From Streptomyces vinaceus (GTDB lineage: Bacteria; Actinomycetota; Actinomycetes; Streptomycetales; Streptomycetaceae), in the NCBI RefSeq assembly GCF_008704935.1, contig NZ_CP023692.1, positions 3,233,001 to 3,297,000 on the forward strand: 64,000 bases of DNA. The letters run 5' to 3'. A program made the translations under genes and the position numbers. The notes below the pieces were generated by a model, which had not been told where the DNA came from, did not search any database, and saw nothing but the letters and a program-made list of their open reading frames with translations. This document shows, one piece after another, positions 33,930 to 41,635 of this stretch; positions within the stretch are counted from its first letter, which is position 1, and every line of letters begins with the position of its first letter.

Positions 33930-35317
33930 GCCTGAGCCACCGCAAGGACGTCGAGTTCCTGGAGGAGTGCAATCCGGCACTCGTGGAGCGCAACGCCGCC
34001 GAGTTCCGGCGGCTGCGGGACCTGCTGGTGCAGGCCGAGGAGCCGGCGCGGCGCGCCGAGACCGGTACGCAGTGGCAGAGCGACGGCAGCCACACGTACA
34101 CCTCGCGGCTCTCGGAGGCGCGGCAGCTCGTCCTGCACATGGCCGAGGGGTACGACAAGGCGGCGAGCGCCCTGCACGCCTACGCCGCCGCCCTGACGAC
34201 CGCCAAGTCGCACTACGGGAACGGCAAGCGGGCCGAGCGCAAGCTGGCGGCGCTCATCGCGACGAAGGGCACGGCGATCACGCGGACCGCGCAGGAGGCG
34301 GAGCCGATGTGCCAGTGGGAGGACATGCGGGCGACGACCGGCGTCATGGACTTCTTCGCCGAGCTGACGATGGACGTGGACGACATCCGGGAGGAGGCCG
34401 ACCGGCTGCACGACGACGCGGGCGGCAGCTTCCACCTGGCCGGGTCGGCCGAGGCGGAGGCGCGGAGCGTGTGCGTGCACGCGCTGAAACAGGCGTACGA
34501 ACTGCTGCCGGAGTTCAAGGTCAAGGGCGGCGGGGGCGGGGTCGACGTGTACGCGGCGATGGCCGACATCCGGCGCGAGGCGGCGCAGGCCCGTACGAAC
34601 CCCCTGACGCACCTGCCGGGCAGCGGCCCGAAGAAGGAGATGACGGGGCCGGTGGGCAGCGAGCCGGTCTCGCCCGAACTGCGCGACATCCGGATGCGGG
34701 TGGCGGGGCTGCCGGCGGCGGACGACAACTACTGGGACCCGCCGCAGTCGGACGAGGGGCGGGCGGAGTGGATCCGCAACAACAAGGAGATCCTGCGGGC
34801 GGCCGCGCAGCGGGCGGGGCTGCCGGAGGAGATGGTGGCCGGCATCGCGTGGAAGGAGGTCGGCGGCCAGCCGGGGATCTTCGACGACGGCGTGGACTTC
34901 TTCCGCCGGGCCGCGGACGCGCCGTGGGGGCTGAGCCCGGTCACGGCCGAGAACCTGCCGGACCGGGCGGGCGGCAAGCCGGACGAGACCTCCTTCGGCC
35001 CGATCGCGGTGCAGCTGCGGCGCGGGGCGGAGGTGCTGGGCTACGACCCGGAGCACCTGACGGACCAGCAGCGCAACGTGGTGAAGTCCGCGCTCCAGGA
35101 CCCGAAGCAGAACGCGTTCATCGCGGCGGGGTTCCTGGCGCAGATCAAGGAGGAGACGGGGTACGCGAACGTCCCGGCGGACCGGCTGACCGAGGCGCAG
35201 ATGCAGGAGATAGCCGCCCGGTACAACGGCGGCCCGTACTGGGAGTCGAAGAAGGCGCAGGACTACGGCGATGATTTCCGCAACAACCTCGGCAACGTGA
35301 AGAAGGCGATGCGATGA
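33926..35317 (+). CDS. WXG-like/lysozyme-like fusion: probable type VII-exported peptidoglycan hydrolase
   Basis: 463 aa from the GTG at 33926 (overlaps the previous stop). Residues 1 to ~205 are long amphipathic helices (LEECNPALVERNAAEFRRLRDLLVQ, and LHAYAAALTTAKSHYGNGKRAERKL, cut here as ALHAYAAALTTAKSHYG) like WXG/LXG toxin leaders; no signal peptide. After a linker, residues ~285-463 look like a lysozyme/SLT fold: MVAGIAWKEVGG with probable catalytic Glu (E311), SFGPIAVQLRRG in the place of the G-x-x-Q motif, and ARYNGGPYW (Y433) like the AYNaG end motif. The order matches type VII effector plus wall-hydrolase domain. The next gene encodes a membrane protein and overlaps it. Confidence 0.78.
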   Translation: MSLSHRKDVEFLEECNPALVERNAAEFRRLRDLLVQAEEPARRAETGTQWQSDGSHTYTSRLSEARQLVLHMAEGYDKAASALHAYAAALTTAKSHYGNGKRAERKLAALIATKGTAITRTAQEAEPMCQWEDMRATTGVMDFFAELTMDVDDIREEADRLHDDAGGSFHLAGSAEAEARSVCVHALKQAYELLPEFKVKGGGGGVDVYAAMADIRREAAQARTNPLTHLPGSGPKKEMTGPVGSEPVSPELRDIRMRVAGLPAADDNYWDPPQSDEGRAEWIRNNKEILRAAAQRAGLPEEMVAGIAWKEVGGQPGIFDDGVDFFRRAADAPWGLSPVTAENLPDRAGGKPDETSFGPIAVQLRRGAEVLGYDPEHLTDQQRNVVKSALQDPKQNAFIAAGFLAQIKEETGYANVPADRLTEAQMQEIAARYNGGPYWESKKAQDYGDDFRNNLGNVKKAMR

Positions 35318-35631
35318 CGTACGGCCGGGAGAGCATCGACCTCCCCGAGGACCGGGGCTGCCTCCGATGGGTCCTGGGCGTCCCGCTCGGACTGATCCAC
35401 GTCCTCAACGCCGTCGCCGTCTTCGCGGCCCTGTACGCCGGCCCGCAGGGCGAGTGGGACGACCAGGGCTACGCGGGCGTCGCGGCGATGTGCCTGATCT
35501 CGATGTCCCTGAGCGCGCTGGGCCTGCTCATCACCCTCGTCCCGGCCGTCCGCCGCACGATGGGCCTGTGGTGGCTGGCCCCACCCCTGATCCTCGGCCT
35601 AACGGCCCTCATCCGCACCGAAACCCTCTGA
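35314..35631 (+). CDS. three-helix membrane protein, possible immunity partner
   Basis: 105 aa starting in the stop of the lysozyme-like gene (ATGA at 35314). Three hydrophobic segments (about 19-43, 55-77 and 84-100) follow an acidic N-terminus. No family is recognised. Immunity proteins against wall- or membrane-acting type VII effectors are often small multi-pass proteins encoded directly after the effector, so position and topology suggest that role; a membrane accessory for export is the alternative. Confidence 0.7.
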   Translation: MTYGRESIDLPEDRGCLRWVLGVPLGLIHVLNAVAVFAALYAGPQGEWDDQGYAGVAAMCLISMSLSALGLLITLVPAVRRTMGLWWLAPPLILGLTALIRTETL

Positions 35632-35688
35632 CACCATCGCCCGACGGACAGAAAAGTTCCGCAGGCTCGGACGCAACGGGGATGCGCG

Positions 35689-36201
35689 GTGAGTGGAGTG
35701 GGGTGGGGGATGCGGCGGGCCGGGCTCGTGGGGTGCGTCGTCGGGGTCGCCGCCCTGCTCGGTGGGTGCTCCGGGGCCGGCGGGGGGCGGGACATCCGGG
35801 ACGCGCCCTCGTGGGAGGAGGGCGCCACCGTGGAGTCCGTCGCGCAGACCCTGCGGGTGCACGTACCCCCGACGGCGACCGATGCCAGGGCCGCCCACCA
35901 GAAGGGGTTCCAGGACGACGGGCTGATCCTCGCGTTCGTCGTGCCGGCGGGTGAGGTGGACGGGTTCCTCGGTCAGCTCCGGCCGGAGCGCCCCCTGCGG
36001 CTGCGCGAACAGCCGTGGGCCGCCGAAGGGAAGCCGGCGACGCCCTTCGCGCGCCTCGGGCTTCCGGAGCCCGAATCGCTCGCGAACGTGCGGGAGGGGC
36101 AGGTCTGCGCACCCTGCGGGGACGAGCTGGAGTGGTTGAAGGTGGCCGTGGCACCGGTCGACGACCGGAGCAGCCGGGTCTACCTGCGCGGGGCCGACTG
36201 A
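35689..36201 (+). CDS. lipoprotein, unknown function
   Basis: 170 aa if the GTG at 35689 is used (GGGGAT 6 nt upstream); an ATG at 35710 gives 163. Either way a lipoprotein signal follows: RRAGLVGC then VVGVAALLGGC, with LLGGC as lipobox. The mature part has DARAAHQKGFQDDGLILAFVVP and a Cys pair CAPC. It resembles small Streptomyces lipoproteins of no known role. It lies 57 bases after the membrane protein gene and may share its transcript; a surface-anchored inhibitor of the hydrolase is a possible reading. Confidence 0.75.
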   Translation: MSGVGWGMRRAGLVGCVVGVAALLGGCSGAGGGRDIRDAPSWEEGATVESVAQTLRVHVPPTATDARAAHQKGFQDDGLILAFVVPAGEVDGFLGQLRPERPLRLREQPWAAEGKPATPFARLGLPEPESLANVREGQVCAPCGDELEWLKVAVAPVDDRSSRVYLRGAD

Positions 36202-36217
36202 ACGCCCGGCGCAGAAC

Positions 36218-36249
36218 GCGGCCCCCGCCCGGACGGGGGCGGGGGCCGC
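36218..36249. terminator. bidirectional GC terminator
   Basis: GCGGCCCCCGCCC and GGGGGCGGGGGCCGC pair around GGAC between the convergent lipoprotein and symporter stops. Confidence 0.8.
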
Positions 36250-36263
36250 GGGGTGGGTGGCGG

Positions 36264-37577
36264 TTACGCGGCGACCGGGACCGGGGTGCGGTCGGCGGCC
36301 GGCTCGTCCAGGGGGGAGGACGAGGCCGTCTCGTAGGCCTTCTTGTCCAGGATCCCCTCGCGGGCCGCGACCACGACCGGGACCAGGGCCTGGCCGGCGA
36401 CGTTGGTGGCGGTGCGCATCATGTCGAGGATGGGGTCGATCGCCATCAGCAGGCCGACGCCCTCCAGGGGCAGGCCCAGGGTGGAGAGGGTCAGGGTCAG
36501 CATGACCGTGGCGCCCGTCAGGCCGGCCGTGGCGGCCGAGCCGACCACCGAGACGAAGGCGATCAGCAGGTAGTCGGTGACCGTCAGCTGGACGTCGAAG
36601 ATCTGCGCGATGAAGATCGCGGCGAGCGCCGGGTAGATCGCGGCGCAGCCGTCCATCTTCGTCGTCGCGCCGAACGGGACGGCGAAGGAGGCGTACTCCT
36701 TCGGGACGCCGAGGCGCTCGGTGACCTTCTGGGTGACCGGCATGGTGCCGACCGAGGACCGGGAGACGAAGGCCAGCTGGATCGCGGGCCAGGCGCCCTT
36801 GAAGAACTGGATCGGGTTGACCTTGGCGACCGTGGCCAGCAGCAGCGGGTAGACGCCGAACATCACGAGCGCGGAGCCGACGTACACGTCCGCGGTGAAG
36901 GTCGCGTACTTGCCGATGAGTTCCCAGCCGTACGAGGCGATCGCGGTGCCGATCAGGCCGACGGTGCCGATCGGGGCGAGGCGGATGACCCACCACAGGG
37001 CCTTCTGGAGGAGCTCCAGGACGGACTCGGCGACGGTGAGGATCGGCTGGGCCTTGTCGCCGAGCTGGAGGGCGGCGATACCGGCGACGGCGGCCATGAA
37101 GACGATCTGGAGCACGTTCAGCTCGGTGAACGGCGTGATGACGTCCGTCGGGACGATGCCGGTCAGGAAGTCCAGCCAGGAGCCGGTGCGCTTGGGCAGC
37201 TTGCCGTCCTGCGGGGTGAGGCCGGTGCCGGCGCCCGGGTTGGTCAGCAGGCCGATCGCGAGGCCGATGCCGACGGCGATCAGCGAGGTGATCATGAACC
37301 AGAGCAGCGTGCGCGAGGCGAGGCGGGCGGCGTTGTTCACCTTCCGCAGGTTGGTGATCGACACCAGGATCGCGAAGAAGACGAGCGGGGCCACGGCCAG
37401 CTTCAGCAGCTGGACGAAGATGTCGCCGACCTGCTCAAGGGTCTTGGCGAGCCAGCTGACGTCCTGGCTGCGCGCGAGCCAGCCGAACAGGACGCCGAGC
37501 ACGAGGCCGGTGACGATCTGGGCCCAGAACGGGAACTTGAAGGAGGCCTTGGCGGGGGCCTGAGGGGTCGCGGACAC
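36264..37577 (-). CDS. dicarboxylate/amino acid:cation symporter (DAACS)
   Basis: 437 aa from the GTG at 37577, chosen because GGAG lies 7 nt upstream; earlier GTG/ATG codons give a Ser/Arg-rich head. Eight or so hydrophobic segments with GltP/DctA signatures: FVSRSSVGTMPVTQ (the serine-rich re-entrant loop), GATTKMDGCAAIYPALAAIFIAQ, cut here as GATTKMDGCAAIYPA (family N-M-D-G motif with K for N), and MAIDPILDMMRTATNVAGQ (N and D of the substrate site). Imports C4-dicarboxylates or acidic amino acids with H+ or Na+. A palindrome upstream suggests a repressor. Confidence 0.93.
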   Translation of the reverse strand: MSATPQAPAKASFKFPFWAQIVTGLVLGVLFGWLARSQDVSWLAKTLEQVGDIFVQLLKLAVAPLVFFAILVSITNLRKVNNAARLASRTLLWFMITSLIAVGIGLAIGLLTNPGAGTGLTPQDGKLPKRTGSWLDFLTGIVPTDVITPFTELNVLQIVFMAAVAGIAALQLGDKAQPILTVAESVLELLQKALWWVIRLAPIGTVGLIGTAIASYGWELIGKYATFTADVYVGSALVMFGVYPLLLATVAKVNPIQFFKGAWPAIQLAFVSRSSVGTMPVTQKVTERLGVPKEYASFAVPFGATTKMDGCAAIYPALAAIFIAQIFDVQLTVTDYLLIAFVSVVGSAATAGLTGATVMLTLTLSTLGLPLEGVGLLMAIDPILDMMRTATNVAGQALVPVVVAAREGILDKKAYETASSSPLDEPAADRTPVPVAA

Positions 37578-37762
37578 GGACACACTCCGGGGGTGATGCG
37601 CAAAGAAGGGGGAAGAGGAAGAACGGCGTGGGCTCAGCGACAGCCACAACAGGCCGCGGACACGCGGCGGCAGAGGTCGACGTGCAGGCGCGCCACGAGC
37701 GGGACGCTCGCGGTCATCTTGTGCGCAACTGTGGTCAACATGTTTAACACGCTAACACTTTC

Positions 37763-37781
37763 CCTTTGAGGATCTCAAAGG
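37763..37781. promoter_or_regulatory. palindromic operator upstream of the symporter gene
   Basis: CCTTTGAG-GAT-CTCAAAGG is a perfect 8-3-8 palindrome, and the half-site ACTTTGAG repeats at 37784-37791. It lies about 190 bases from the symporter start in an AT-rich patch (GTTTAACACGCTAACAC), likely the promoter. Confidence 0.6.
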
Positions 37782-37818
37782 TGCACTTTGAGTCAGTGGG
37801 TGCCGCGCCCTCCGGAAA

Positions 37819-37870
37819 CGCCGAACCGCCCCGGCGCACGGGAGAGTCCGTGCGCGGGGGCGGTTCGGCG
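37819..37870 (-). terminator. terminator of the DUF4229 gene
   Basis: CGCCGAACCGCCCC...GCGCACGG pairs with CCGTGCGC...GGGGCGGTTCGGCG; on the minus strand it runs into TTTCC. It lies 15 bases past the DUF4229 stop. Confidence 0.85.
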
Positions 37871-37885
37871 TGTGAGGAAGCTAAC

Positions 37886-38191
37886 TCAGGCGCGGGCGGC
37901 GTCGTCGGCCGCGTCCTCCTGGGAGCGGTTCGCGGCGAGCTTCTCCTTCGCGCCCGCGACGCGACCGGAGATCTGCGCGGACATCTCGTCGCGCTGCTTG
38001 CGCAGCAGTACGAAGGAGAGCGGCGCGGAGATCACGAGGGCGAGCAGCACCACCCAGGCGGGGTTGGCGTCGCCGAGGCCGGCGGGCACCCAGCCCACGT
38101 TGACCAGGACGGCGACCAGGACGAGGCATCCGACGAAGATGCCCAGCCGCATCGCGGTGTAGCGGATCGTCGCGCTCGGCTTGAGGGACAC
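37886..38191 (-). CDS. DUF4229 membrane protein
   Basis: 101 aa from the GTG at 38191 (AAGGGG 6 nt upstream). Two membrane helices (about 14-33 and 45-63) with the family pattern RLGIFVGCLVLVAVL and PLSFVLLRKQRDEMSAQI, then a charged Ala/Glu/Asp tail. In Streptomyces I have seen DUF4229 genes close to the mqn/ubi block, as here, but no function is established. Monocistronic by its own RBS and terminator. Confidence 0.88.
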   Translation of the reverse strand: MSLKPSATIRYTAMRLGIFVGCLVLVAVLVNVGWVPAGLGDANPAWVVLLALVISAPLSFVLLRKQRDEMSAQISGRVAGAKEKLAANRSQEDAADDAARA

Positions 38192-38293
38192 GGTGACCCC
38201 TTCTCTCTCGTCGGTACTCGTGACACGTACTCGGTCGTCGTCTGCGTGCCCGTCCAGTGAAGCACGCCGCGACTGCGGACAAACCCGCCGGGG

Positions 38294-38815
38294 TCAGTGC
38301 AGCGGCAGCAGCATCGTGATGTCGTCGCGGTCGTCGCCCGGCGCCACCCGGATCGCGCCGGGGACGCGGCCGACCTCCTTGTAGCCGCAGGCCGCGTAGA
38401 AGTGCTCCAGCCCCATGCCGCCGCGGCAGGACAGCCGGATGGCTTCGACGCCCTCCATCGCGCGGGCGCAGTCGGCGGACGCGGCCATCAGCCGGCGGCC
38501 GTGTCCCCGGCCCTGACGGTCCGGATGGACCATCACCGTGTGGAGCCAGATCCAGTGCCCCATCAGGGCGTGCCGGTTGAGCCCGAGGAAGGCGACGGCG
38601 GCCAGCCCGTCCTCGTCGTGGCCCACCAGGAGCCGCATCTGACCGTCGGCGATCATGCCGAGCTGCTTGATCAGCTGGGGGCGGATGTCGTCCCGCACGA
38701 CGGGCGGGACGAAACCCACGGCTCCGCCGGCGTTGGACGCGTCCGTCCACAGGTCGAGGAGGGCCTCGTGCAGCGCCGTGTCGATCTGCGGATCCAAGGT
38801 GAAGGTAAGGGTCAT
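38294..38815 (-). CDS. GNAT-family N-acetyltransferase
   Basis: 173 aa from ATG 38815 (MTLTFTLDPQIDTALHEAL); a longer frame would run into the mqnE terminator. GNAT motif A: WIWLHTVMVHPDRQGRGHGRRLMAAS, in part VMVHPDRQGRGHGRRLM, with the acetyl-CoA loop RQGRGHGR; motif B: GMGLEHFYAACGYKEVGR. Substrate unknown. Confidence 0.88.
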   Translation of the reverse strand: MTLTFTLDPQIDTALHEALLDLWTDASNAGGAVGFVPPVVRDDIRPQLIKQLGMIADGQMRLLVGHDEDGLAAVAFLGLNRHALMGHWIWLHTVMVHPDRQGRGHGRRLMAASADCARAMEGVEAIRLSCRGGMGLEHFYAACGYKEVGRVPGAIRVAPGDDRDDITMLLPLH

Positions 38816-38852
38816 TGCGCCAGAGTATCCATTACTCGATCGGCTGGTCCAG

Positions 38853-38892
38853 CAAAAAGCGCCCCGGTCCGGCATACGGACCAGGGCGCTTC
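38853..38892 (-). terminator. intrinsic terminator of mqnE
   Basis: AAGCGCCCCGGTCCG pairs with CGGACCAGGGCGCTT (one bulge) around GCATA; on the minus strand the stem ends in GCGCTTTTTGC, a textbook T-run, 19 bases past the mqnE stop. Confidence 0.92.
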
Positions 38893-38910
38893 GGGTGCGA
38901 GGGCAGCGCG

Positions 38911-40074
38911 TCAGACGCGCATCGCCTGCGGGGTCTCGCGCAGGGCCGCGTCCGGGCCGGGGTACTCGCGGATGATCTCGTAGCGCGTGTTGCGCTCGAC
39001 CGGGCGGAAGCCGGCCTCGCGGATCAGCTCCAGCAGATCGTCACGGCCGAGCTTGTTCGGCGTGCCGTAGTTGTCCGCGTCGTGCGTGATCTTGTACTCG
39101 ACGACCGAGCCGTCCATGTCGTCCGCGCCGTGCTGGAGGGCCAGCTGGGCGGTCTGCACGCCGTGCATGACCCAGAAGACCTTCACGTGCGGCACGTTGT
39201 CGAAGAGGAGACGGGAGACCGCGAAGGTCTTGAGGGCCTCCGCGCCCGTCGCCATCGTCGTACGGGCCTGGAGCTTGTTGCGGACCTTGCCGTCCTGCAT
39301 GTCCACGAAGTCGTGCTGGTAGCGCAGCGGGATGAAGACCTGGAAGCCGCCGGTCTCGTCCTGGAGCTCGCGCAGCCGCAGCACGTGGTCCACGCGGTGG
39401 CGCGGCTCCTCGATGTGCCCGTAGAGCATGGTCGACGGGGTCTTGAGGCCCTTGGAGTGCGCCAGGCGGTGGATGCGCGACCAGTCTTCCCAGTGGGTCT
39501 TGTGGTCCACGATGTGCTGGCGGACCTCCCAGTCGAAGATCTCCGCGCCGCCGCCGGTGAGCGACTCCAGACCGGCCTCGATCAGCTCGTCCAGGATGTC
39601 GGAGGCCGACATTCCGGAGATCGTCTCGAAGTGGTGGATCTCGGTCGCCGTGAACGCCTTCAGCGAGACGTTCGGCAGCGCCTCCTTCAGGGCGGAGAGC
39701 GAGCGCGGGTAGTAGCGCCACGGCAGGCTCGGGTGCAGGCCGTTGACGATGTGCAGCTCGGTGAGGTTCTCGTTCTCCATGGCCTTGGCCAGGCGCACGG
39801 CTTCCTCGATGCGCATCGTGTACGCGTCCTTCTCGCCCGGCTTGCGCTGGAACGAGCAGTAGGCGCACGACGCGGTGCACACGTTCGTCATGTTGAGGTG
39901 GCGGTTGACGTTGAAGTGGACGACGTCGCCGTTCTTGCGCGTACGCACCTCGTGGGCGAGGCCGCCCAGCCAGGCCAGGTCGTCGGACTCGTAGAGGGCG
40001 ATGCCGTCCTCACGGGTCAGCCGCTCGCCGGAACGGACCTTCTCCTCCAGCTCACGCTTGAGCCCAGCGTCCAT
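38911..40074 (-). CDS. mqnE: aminofutalosine synthase (radical SAM)
   Basis: 387 aa from ATG 40074, with GGAGG 10 nt upstream; an ATG nine codons earlier is the alternative. Radical-SAM motif CTASCAYC (C66, C70, C73); the following KPGEKDAYTMRIEEA and HIVNGLHPSLPWRYY, then VYKITHD-like VVEYKITHDADNYGTPN, fit MqnE. It joins the adenosyl radical of SAM to the 3-enolpyruvyl benzoate made by MqnA, giving aminofutalosine. Single transcription unit with its own terminator; an Lrp/AsnC gene lies 72 bases upstream on the same strand. Confidence 0.95.
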   Translation of the reverse strand: MDAGLKRELEEKVRSGERLTREDGIALYESDDLAWLGGLAHEVRTRKNGDVVHFNVNRHLNMTNVCTASCAYCSFQRKPGEKDAYTMRIEEAVRLAKAMENENLTELHIVNGLHPSLPWRYYPRSLSALKEALPNVSLKAFTATEIHHFETISGMSASDILDELIEAGLESLTGGGAEIFDWEVRQHIVDHKTHWEDWSRIHRLAHSKGLKTPSTMLYGHIEEPRHRVDHVLRLRELQDETGGFQVFIPLRYQHDFVDMQDGKVRNKLQARTTMATGAEALKTFAVSRLLFDNVPHVKVFWVMHGVQTAQLALQHGADDMDGSVVEYKITHDADNYGTPNKLGRDDLLELIREAGFRPVERNTRYEIIREYPGPDAALRETPQAMRV

Positions 40075-40146
40075 CGGCCGGTCGCCTCCTCGGTTGTCCA
40101 TCTGTCTGTCCTGCCGCCTGCCTTACCCGACCCCGCAACCGTACTC

Positions 40147-40602
40147 TTAGCCCTCCTCGGGCAGGTCCCCGACCCGGTTCTCCCACTTCGTGGAGAGCAC
40201 GATGGTGGTACGGGTGCGGGAGACACCCTTGGTGCTGGAGAGCTTGCGGATGATCCGCTCCAGCCCGTCCACGTCGCCGGCGCGGACCTTGAGCATGTAC
40301 GAGTCGTCGCCGGCGATGAACCAGCAGTCCTCGATCTCCGCCAGGTCGCGCAGGCGGCGGGCCACGTCCTCGTGGTCCGCGGCGTCGGAGAGGGAGATGC
40401 CGATGAGCGCCGTGACGCCGAGGCCGAGCGAGGCCGCGTTGACGGTCGCCCGGTAGCCGGTGATGACGCCGGCCGATTCGAGCCGGTTGATCCGGTCGGT
40501 GACGCTGGGGCCGGAGAGGCCGACGAGCCGGCCGAGCTCCGCGTACGAGGCACGTCCGTTCTCACGAAGTGCCTGGATGAGCTGCCTATCCACCGCGTCC
40601 AT
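40147..40602 (-). CDS. Lrp/AsnC-family regulator
   Basis: 151 aa from ATG 40602 (MDAVDRQLIQALRENGRASYAELGRLVGL, in part MDAVDRQLIQALRENGRASY); an ATG six codons earlier is possible. The HTH is SYAELGRLVGLSGPSVTDRINRLE and the ligand domain RAM runs from about 70 to the end (GVTALIGISLSDAADHEDV, CWFIAGDDSYMLKVRAGDVDGLERII, cut here as CWFIAGDDSYMLKV). It lies upstream of mqnE and divergent from a 44-aa gene, with a palindrome between. Ligand probably an amino acid. Confidence 0.93.
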   Translation of the reverse strand: MDAVDRQLIQALRENGRASYAELGRLVGLSGPSVTDRINRLESAGVITGYRATVNAASLGLGVTALIGISLSDAADHEDVARRLRDLAEIEDCWFIAGDDSYMLKVRAGDVDGLERIIRKLSSTKGVSRTRTTIVLSTKWENRVGDLPEEG

Positions 40603-40661
40603 ATACCTGGAGCCTTCCATTATTCGGCGATCCCGCAAGTTTACGTATAGAATCAAAGGCG

Positions 40662-40681
40662 CACAGGGTCAACACCCTGTG
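40662..40681. promoter_or_regulatory. perfect palindrome between asnC-like and 44-aa genes
   Basis: CACAGGGT-CAAC-ACCCTGTG is a perfect 8-4-8 inverted repeat, 60 bases from both divergent starts, next to AT-rich TTTACGTATAGAAT, which holds a plausible -10 (TAGAAT). Possible autoregulatory site of the Lrp/AsnC protein. Confidence 0.55.
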
Positions 40682-40740
40682 AATCTTTCAACAGATCGGC
40701 GATGATCTCGCTGATCTGACGACATCAGGAGTGGTTCACC

Positions 40741-40875
40741 GTGTACACGATCGAGATGGCCTACGCACACATGCGACAGCTCCAGGAGCTGGCCAACCGA
40801 TCCCGCACCGACCAGCCCGCCGCGGCCCACCGCGTCGACCGGACCCGCAAGCTGCGCACCGACAAGAAGCGCTAG
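40741..40875 (+). CDS. 44-aa basic protein, unknown function
   Basis: A short gene starting at GTG 40741 with AGGAGTGG 8 nt upstream, reading MYTIEMAYAHMRQLQELANR and ending in KLRTDKKR. It is one helix-prone, basic chain with His/Arg-rich second half (AAAHRVDRTRK). The strong RBS, GC-rich third positions and own divergent promoter region support translation. Its stop overlaps that of ubiX on the other strand by 4 bases. I recall similar 45-residue proteins in Streptomyces annotations but cannot verify it here. Confidence 0.7.
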   Translation: MYTIEMAYAHMRQLQELANRSRTDQPAAAHRVDRTRKLRTDKKR

Positions 40876-41558
40876 TCACCGCTTGCCTCCCGGGGGCGGG
40901 ACGCTCCACCGAGCTCCCCCTCCCACCTGCGGTACAGCCGGTGCGGCACCCCTGCCGCATCGAGCACCCGCCCCGCGACGAAGTCCACCAGGTCCTGGAT
41001 GTGCGTCGCACCCGCGTAGAACGCCGGAGAGGCGGGCAGCACCACTGCGCCCGCCTCGTCCAGCGCCACCAGATGCTTCAGCGTCTGCCCGTTCAGCGGG
41101 GTCTCCCGCACCGCGACCACCAGTCGGCGCCGCTCCTTGAGCGTCACGCTCGCGACGCGCTGGAGCAGGTCCTTCGACAGCCCGAGCGCCACTCCCGCCA
41201 CACAGGCCGTGGACGCCGGCACGATCAGCATCCCCTTCACGGGATACGAGCCCGAGCTCGGCCCGGCGGCCAGGTCCCCGGCGCTCCAGTGGCGGACGTC
41301 GTCCAGTTCCGGCCGTGCGAAGGTCGCGGGCTTGCCGTCCGCCCCGCGCTCCAGCCAGGCGGCGAGGTCGTCCCGCCAGTGCGCGTCGCGGAACGCGATA
41401 CCGGTCTCGTCGAGGAGGGTGAGCCGCGAGGCGCGGCTGACCACGAGGTCCACGCTCTCCCCCGCCGCCAGCAGCCCCCGGATCACCGCCGCCGCGTACG
41501 GCGTCCCGGACGCCCCGGAAACCCCGACCACCCACGGGGTGCGCTTGCCGTCAGTCAT
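40872..41558 (-). CDS. ubiX: UbiX-family flavin prenyltransferase
   Basis: 228 aa from ATG 41558. N-terminal VVGVSGASGTPYAA is the FMN-binding signature; SGSYPVKGMLIVPASTACVAGVALG and RRLVVAVRETPLNGQTLKHLVAL (in part RRLVVAVRETPLNG) are typical, as is LPASPAFYAG. UbiX joins dimethylallyl phosphate to FMN to make prenyl-FMN, the cofactor that UbiD (43650) needs for decarboxylation in the late futalosine pathway. About 30 residues longer than E. coli UbiX because of an insert around residues 75-90. Confidence 0.93.
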   Translation of the reverse strand: MTDGKRTPWVVGVSGASGTPYAAAVIRGLLAAGESVDLVVSRASRLTLLDETGIAFRDAHWRDDLAAWLERGADGKPATFARPELDDVRHWSAGDLAAGPSSGSYPVKGMLIVPASTACVAGVALGLSKDLLQRVASVTLKERRRLVVAVRETPLNGQTLKHLVALDEAGAVVLPASPAFYAGATHIQDLVDFVAGRVLDAAGVPHRLYRRWEGELGGASRPREASGD

Positions 41559-41635
41559 ACCTCCGAGACTATCCGGCCACCGGCGGACGACGCTGAGTAA
41601 GGTGTCCCGAGCGTCGACAGCGGGGGGATCAGGAC

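Noticed and set aside
33926..35317. Calling the large protein a plain secreted lysozyme
   Set aside because: It has no signal peptide and its first 200 residues are WXG/LXG-like helices, so an ordinary Sec-exported lysozyme does not fit.
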